Shown in pieces: positions 61,001 to 64,000 of a stretch of 64,000 bases of DNA. A program made the translations under genes and the position numbers. Below the pieces are notes generated by a model that was given only the letters and a program-made list of their open reading frames with translations, was not told where the DNA came from and made no database searches. Each line of letters opens with the position of its first letter. Within the stretch, counting starts at the first letter, position 1. The stretch is from Ceratopteris richardii. Its lineage: Eukaryota > Streptophyta > Polypodiopsida > Polypodiales > Pteridaceae. The stretch is from NCBI GenBank assembly GCA_020310875.1, contig MU260054.1, positions 248,001 to 312,000 on the forward strand, in the 5' to 3' direction.

Positions 61001-64000
61001 TTTGATCTTTATCCTAGGACTCTTGGGTCCGTATGTCAGAATAGGGACTAACGGCTTAGCCCATTCTGGTGCTATCTCAAGGTTGAATAAGTATGCATCT
61101 GGTAGATCATCAGCTACTCCCTGAGGGGCTTCTCCCGAGGTTAATCTTGAGAGGTGGTCAGCTCTAAGATGCGTCTTTCCTTTCCTAACTACCACTTCAA
61201 AGTCATACTCCATGAGCAGTAGAAACCAACGTATTAGTCGTCCGGTGTTACATGGTTTGTTGACTAAATATAATAGGGCTTGATGATCTGTAAAGAACTT
61301 GAATTTGTTGGCCAACAAGTAGTGCCTAAACTTCTTTACCGCGTAGATCATCCCTAATCCTTCTCGTTCCGTCGTGGTATAATTTCTTTCTGCTGCGTTT
61401 AATTGTCTGCTAGCGTAAGCTATGGGGAGATCTATGTTACCTTCATTCGTGGGTTGTGCTAATACACATCCTATGGCGTAATTGGATGCATCCACATGTA
61501 CATGGAATGGCTTACTCCAATCTGGAGTGGTCAATATAGGTGCTGAACACAAACGTCGTTTAAGTTCATTGAATGAATTTTCACATTCTTCTGTCCATTC
61601 AAAATTGGTTAAAAGAGAGTACAGAGGCTTGGCTATGATTGCATACATGTGTATGAATCTCCTATAATAACCGCAATGGCCCATAAATGCCTGTACCTCT
61701 TTCACATTAGTTGGTCTTGGTAATTCTGCAATTACCTTCACCTTTTCCTCGTCCGTAGAGATTCCATTTTTTGACACAATGTGTCCTAGAATTTTGCCTT
61801 GTCTGACCATGAAAACGCATTTTTCTGGGTTCAAACAAACCTGATATTCTCGACATTTGTCAAATATTTGTCTCAACTCTGGGATATGTGTCTGTCTTAC
61901 ATTTGAGTGCGCACATAGGTCATCGACATAAACTTCCAAGCTCTTGCGTAAAAATTCCTTAAAAACATGACACATGAGTCGCTGGAAAGTAGCGGGTGCA
62001 TTTGTCAAGCCAAATGGCATTACACGAAATGCAAATATGCCCCATTCTGTGGCAAAAGCCGTCTTGTGTTGGTCTTCTGGAGCAATGGCTACTTGGTTAT
62101 AGCCTGAGAATCCATCAAGAAAACTGTAAACTTCCTTGCCTGCAACTCTTTCCAATAGGTGTTCCGTGATAGGAAGAGGATAACTATCTCTAATCGTGGC
62201 GGCATTAACTTTTTTAAGGTTAATACACACACGCAATTTTCCATTCTTCTTGGGCACAACCACAATGGGGGATACCCATTCGGTATGCTCAATTTCGTAG
62301 ATAAATCCTGCTTCTATCAATCGATCTATCTCCTCTTTAATCTTCGCAGCGTAATTATCATTATACGTGTAAGGTTTTTGTTTTGTCGGTTTTGCATCTG
62401 GAGTCATAGGGATTCTATGAGAACATATATCTGGGTCTACTCCTTTCAAATCTTTGTAACTCCAAGCAAAAACATCTCTATATTCGCGCAATAGGGCAAC
62501 TAACTCTTCTTCTTCTTCAGTCGTCAAATCGTGCCCTATGTAGGTGCATTTTTCTTCTTCTCCCTCTATGGCAACTATGACTTTCTTGGTTTTCTCCCGG
62601 TTATCATATACTTGTCCATCCTTCTCTTTTCTATTAGGCATTCGTACCATGATTCTTCTATCGTCGATTTCGTATTTCTTGAAATTCTCGGGTACTTCAA
62701 ATAAAGATTCTTCTTTTTCCGACATGGTTTCTTTCTTCTTTCTCTTCTTGCCTTCACTCTTATCAGTCACTTGAGTGGCTAACCTTACCTCGTTCGTAAT
62801 TTCCTCGTGACTCTGAGTGTGAGTCTCTACTTCGTAGAAATATTCTTCCTCTGATGCAAAGGGTGGGTCCATGATAATTGATTCTAAATCAAACTCGCTT
62901 GCGTCCTCAAATGCATCAGTGTTTGGTTCGCACTCTTCTAAAATTGCATCGCCCATGATTGGCTCTATCGTGAAAACTGAAATGTCATAGCCATCCTCGT
63001 CACAGTGGGGTGTCCATTGTTCTTCATTGATGGCTACATCCATGGTTGCTAGTATTTCCGCCCAACCATGGGGTTCAAACTCCTCGTCAGGGAATACTAC
63101 AGGTGCGTAGGCTGGATCTTGAAGGGTTCGTGGATGTTGTTCCGCACCTAAGGTCCTGGATTCTAATCGTTCTTCCTCTTGTTTGGCTGCTTTACACATC
63201 CATAAATGGGTGTCCTCATGCAACCAAGAAGGATCTGATTCTAATGAGTGCACGGATTCCGTCTCTGCTGGTGTCTTATGGATGGTATTCCATTGTATTG
63301 GGGGTACATCTCTATGTGAATAGTCTTTAAGGTTGACTTTGGTAGTCACTCCTAAATGTTGCAAGTACAAAGAATTAGTTCCCCAATCTTGTACAATTTG
63401 CAACTGACGCATGAATGGTCGTCCCAATATCATCTCATATGCATGATTTTTCGCAAAGTCGCAAATGGCAAAGGTATGCTCAAATTCTACACCACAAGTG
63501 GTGAGAGATATGCCTTCTAGTAAGCCTAACGGTTTTTCTATGTGTCCATCGGCCATTTGTAGCTTCATCCTGGTGGGTCTGAGTGCTGGCTTACCCCAAC
63601 GTTTCCATAAGGCGGTAGTAGCGATGGCTACTCCGGCTCCTGAATCTAAGATGGCTTTCGTGGTGTAGCCCTGATGGGTTATTGGAAGATATGTGTTACC
63701 TTCCTCTCCTTCGCTTACGTCTCCAATCTTTTCCACGGGTATCTCTGGTACCTTCTTATGTGATCCTATCTGAGAGGGTGTGGTAGCTAGCTCAGGGAAT
63801 TGATTTGCTACGTGCTTCCACAATTCTGGTTTTACCTTTAACAATTCCTCCAGAGTGAGATTACATTGTACTTTGGTATTCTTGATCACTTCCGTATTTC
63901 TAGGGATCACTGATTCTTCATTCCTCACTATTATTGTGGGTGCTCTCATACTAATAGACTTTGCTTCCCAAGGTCCTGTGAACTGAGGTAATTCTTGTAA
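58025..64000 (-). CDS. pol: pol polyprotein of G3, open at the window edge
   Basis: The frame is open at 64000; counting from Met at 63949 it has 1974 residues. Parts: retropepsin (D102-S-G, MILGRP 173-178), acidic linker (200-480), RT (about 500-720, YVDD 674-677), RNase H (about 815-935, TDHQ 887-890), first H2C2 zinc domain (about 989-1069; H1026, H1033, C1064, C1067), second (about 1114-1196; H1152, H1159, C1190, C1193), integrase D1222, D1284, E1320 (D,D-35-E), integrase C-terminal part (to about 1500), basic coiled stretch (1505-1545), second retropepsin-like domain (about 1575-1690; D1598-S-G, LILGQDW 1666-1672), and a Gln/Arg-rich tail with QIWVPK (1875, 1936) and QMWIAK (1920). No break is visible. 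Gag must lie upstream, outside the window. Confidence 0.92.
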   Translation of the reverse strand, partial: LQELPQFTGPWEAKSISMRAPTIIVRNEESVIPRNTEVIKNTKVQCNLTLEELLKVKPELWKHVANQFPELATTPSQIGSHKKVPEIPVEKIGDVSEGEEGNTYLPITHQGYTTKAILDSGAGVAIATTALWKRWGKPALRPTRMKLQMADGHIEKPLGLLEGISLTTCGVEFEHTFAICDFAKNHAYEMILGRPFMRQLQIVQDWGTNSLYLQHLGVTTKVNLKDYSHRDVPPIQWNTIHKTPAETESVHSLESDPSWLHEDTHLWMCKAAKQEEERLESRTLGAEQHPRTLQDPAYAPVVFPDEEFEPHGWAEILATMDVAINEEQWTPHCDEDGYDISVFTIEPIMGDAILEECEPNTDAFEDASEFDLESIIMDPPFASEEEYFYEVETHTQSHEEITNEVRLATQVTDKSEGKKRKKKETMSEKEESLFEVPENFKKYEIDDRRIMVRMPNRKEKDGQVYDNREKTKKVIVAIEGEEEKCTYIGHDLTTEEEEELVALLREYRDVFAWSYKDLKGVDPDICSHRIPMTPDAKPTKQKPYTYNDNYAAKIKEEIDRLIEAGFIYEIEHTEWVSPIVVVPKKNGKLRVCINLKKVNAATIRDSYPLPITEHLLERVAGKEVYSFLDGFSGYNQVAIAPEDQHKTAFATEWGIFAFRVMPFGLTNAPATFQRLMCHVFKEFLRKSLEVYVDDLCAHSNVRQTHIPELRQIFDKCREYQVCLNPEKCVFMVRQGKILGHIVSKNGISTDEEKVKVIAELPRPTNVKEVQAFMGHCGYYRRFIHMYAIIAKPLYSLLTNFEWTEECENSFNELKRRLCSAPILTTPDWSKPFHVHVDASNYAIGCVLAQPTNEGNIDLPIAYASRQLNAAERNYTTTEREGLGMIYAVKKFRHYLLANKFKFFTDHQALLYLVNKPCNTGRLIRWFLLLMEYDFEVVVRKGKTHLRADHLSRLTSGEAPQGVADDLPDAYLFNLEIAPEWAKPLVPILTYGPKSPRIKIKEGEITKSQRYQIIAGSIYKQDNQKILACCVDESEHANWLQLAHIGALKQHHSKHRTLQTLHRLGVYWPSMEADVYKLCKECQVCCERPPVEHATLYHVSLTPDWSEPLVTYLRTNTFPQGMTLARQCSLEQEAQDYSLIGDNLYKRGRDGYLRQCVHESDYLRILETAHQGVAGGHFGPDRIIKAILFAGLWWPTLHMDAHTYVKRCDVCQRTQFPTRRDEMPLKPMMGGRAFSKWGIDFVGPIHPPAKGTHAEYIIVATDYLTKWVEAKATKKNDAHTTAKFLFENVFTRYGLPIELVSDRGTHFLNQVIEYLLQDFMVIHKKSAPYHPQANGQAESTNKILCNVLTKLVNNKRSDWDKQLHHAVWAYRVAYKTVLNATPFQMVFGQNAVLPLDFLIPTLKVAQEHQWTGHELSARIMDLERLGETRLKAAAGIYAAKKRQKAYFDAHVKDKGLKEGDLVLVYTLKQHARKLEKRGYGPMIINRLSTSGAVQLATLEGDIMPNYISGCRVRLYQEPLTEDMLRRLTLAKKRKEEENRIRAEAQAEAIERIKRMKLRRQGLGREHYNHLETPPRYPMAMCQVKSTTHPSIVDRRPFLTVRLEHGNHSQELRALIDSGAATSAIRWSHYKDSGIEMRPIEAYLIGLGGMETPCMGEVDLPILVKEVTMTAKLLVCHDDDLIEPLILGQDWLYNHSVDLNLRQGSLQIGTLEQKRVIPLDFPNRTPLDGCDPRPYETHATEDRKIFNPTSHVTSTPTHSGLAIDSCQSEGRQEIFPGTSCKLEETVTQQQGQMDTIRGQVGCISGQMSTTPYGAHPSKLVADWPRLKLQKASLPNGQVTQVLELPSFPKQSVHPTSQPQQQQSQPRQRNPDRRQYQRKQHGKQFRPPKGSGTRQIWVPKGQKAPKISNQAEINKKKAEQKQNRSPPSPRPPSIGQTIRQMWIAKKYLTHRPTPMQIWVPKPCIIAQPICHVIYNPHKPFHPSTPPHPIPPFTP
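58125..58345 (-). other. Tail with repeated Q-[IM]-W-[VI]-x-K motifs, G3
   Basis: Three copies lie in the last 105 residues of pol within a Gln/Arg/Lys/Pro-rich tail. The tails of G2 and G1 have about seven copies each, and that of B at least two (KQIWIQQ, VQVWIPKK). Confidence 0.75.
58880..59230 (-). other. Second retropepsin-like domain of G3 pol
   Basis: Residues of about 1575-1690 show the retropepsin plan: beta-rich lead-in, ALIDSGAATSAI, a middle glycine pair (LIGLGG), and the C-terminal LILGQDWLY. Its position after integrase is unusual. Equivalent regions are in G2, G1 and B. Confidence 0.75.
60362..60985 (-). other. Duplicated H2C2 zinc domain in G3 integrase
   Basis: Two units offset by about 126 residues align over 80 residues: YQIIAGSIYKQD, CCVDESEHANWLQLAHIG, LGVYWPSM, CKECQVC against YSLIGDNLYKRG, CVHESDYLRILETAHQG, LWWPTLHM, CDVCQR. 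Confidence 0.8.

Larger units (their letters stand above)
52525..64000 (-). mobile_element. Gypsy element G3, 3' LTR to pol, open to the right
   Basis: Element order from the right edge: protease through tail in one open frame, a 400-bp spacer, a 1495-codon dORF, PPT and 3' LTR. No break is visible in the part seen, so this looks whole within the window. The gag, leader and 5' LTR must lie beyond 64000. It interrupts the integrase of G1 at 52524/52525, so it is younger than G1. The predicted target duplication is CATAT (52520-52524). Confidence 0.9.

Noticed and set aside
63949-64000. True translation start of G3 pol at 63949
   Set aside because: The frame stays open to the window edge and the 17 upstream codons match G2 (LQELP, GPWE), so this Met is internal.

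Overview
This window is plant nuclear DNA made almost wholly of nested LTR retrotransposons. The evidence for a land plant is the family set: Ty1/copia elements primed by initiator Met tRNA, large Ty3/gypsy elements primed by tRNA-Asp (an Athila-type primer), and pseudogene fragments of a plant-type pyruvate kinase and an ENTH (epsin-like) protein. Such dense nesting suggests a large genome, but I cannot name a species or decide between seed plant, fern and lycophyte. No intact host gene, tRNA, rRNA or CRISPR array was found.

Layout from left to right. 1-310: 3' end of an LTR element (E) whose 140-bp LTR carries a tRNA-like Pol III promoter. 311-5133: 5' half of a minus-strand gypsy element (A: gag, long leader with a palindromic tandem array, PBS, LTR), inserted into a host pseudogene. 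5134-8515: two direct copies of a 1.3-kb segment joining an ENTH fragment and a pyruvate kinase fragment, separated by CT microsatellites. 8516-9990: AT-rich DNA without a recognisable gene. 9995-20706: worn minus-strand gypsy remains (A2, B2, B). 20707-21970: the 5' end of a plus-strand element (D), again with a tRNA-like LTR. 21971-26016: gypsy element G0. 26017-28217 and 34514-35428: minus-strand copia C1, split by the young plus-strand copia C2 (28218-34508). 35429-36413 and 49464-52524: gypsy G1, split by the nearly whole young gypsy G2 (36414-49463). 52525-64000: gypsy G3, inserted in G1 and running off the right edge. If each break is an insertion, the order is A2 > B2 > B > D > G0 > C1 > (C2; G1 > (G2; G3)), up to eight levels.

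The gypsy elements A, A2, B, G0, G1, G2 and G3 form one related group with an unusual plan: LTR, tRNA-Asp PBS, long structured leader, gag with short-spaced zinc knuckles, protease, RT, RNase H, integrase with a duplicated H2C2 zinc domain, a second retropepsin-like domain after the integrase, and a tail repeating a Q-[IM]-W-[VI]-P-K motif. Four of them (G3, G0, B, A2) also carry a very large downstream ORF (called dORF here; 1495 aa in G3) of unknown function that ends inside the 3' LTR. G1 and G2 belong to a shorter form that keeps only a dORF-like tail at the PPT and has paired conserved hairpins in its 3' region. This element group is the best candidate here for something undescribed.
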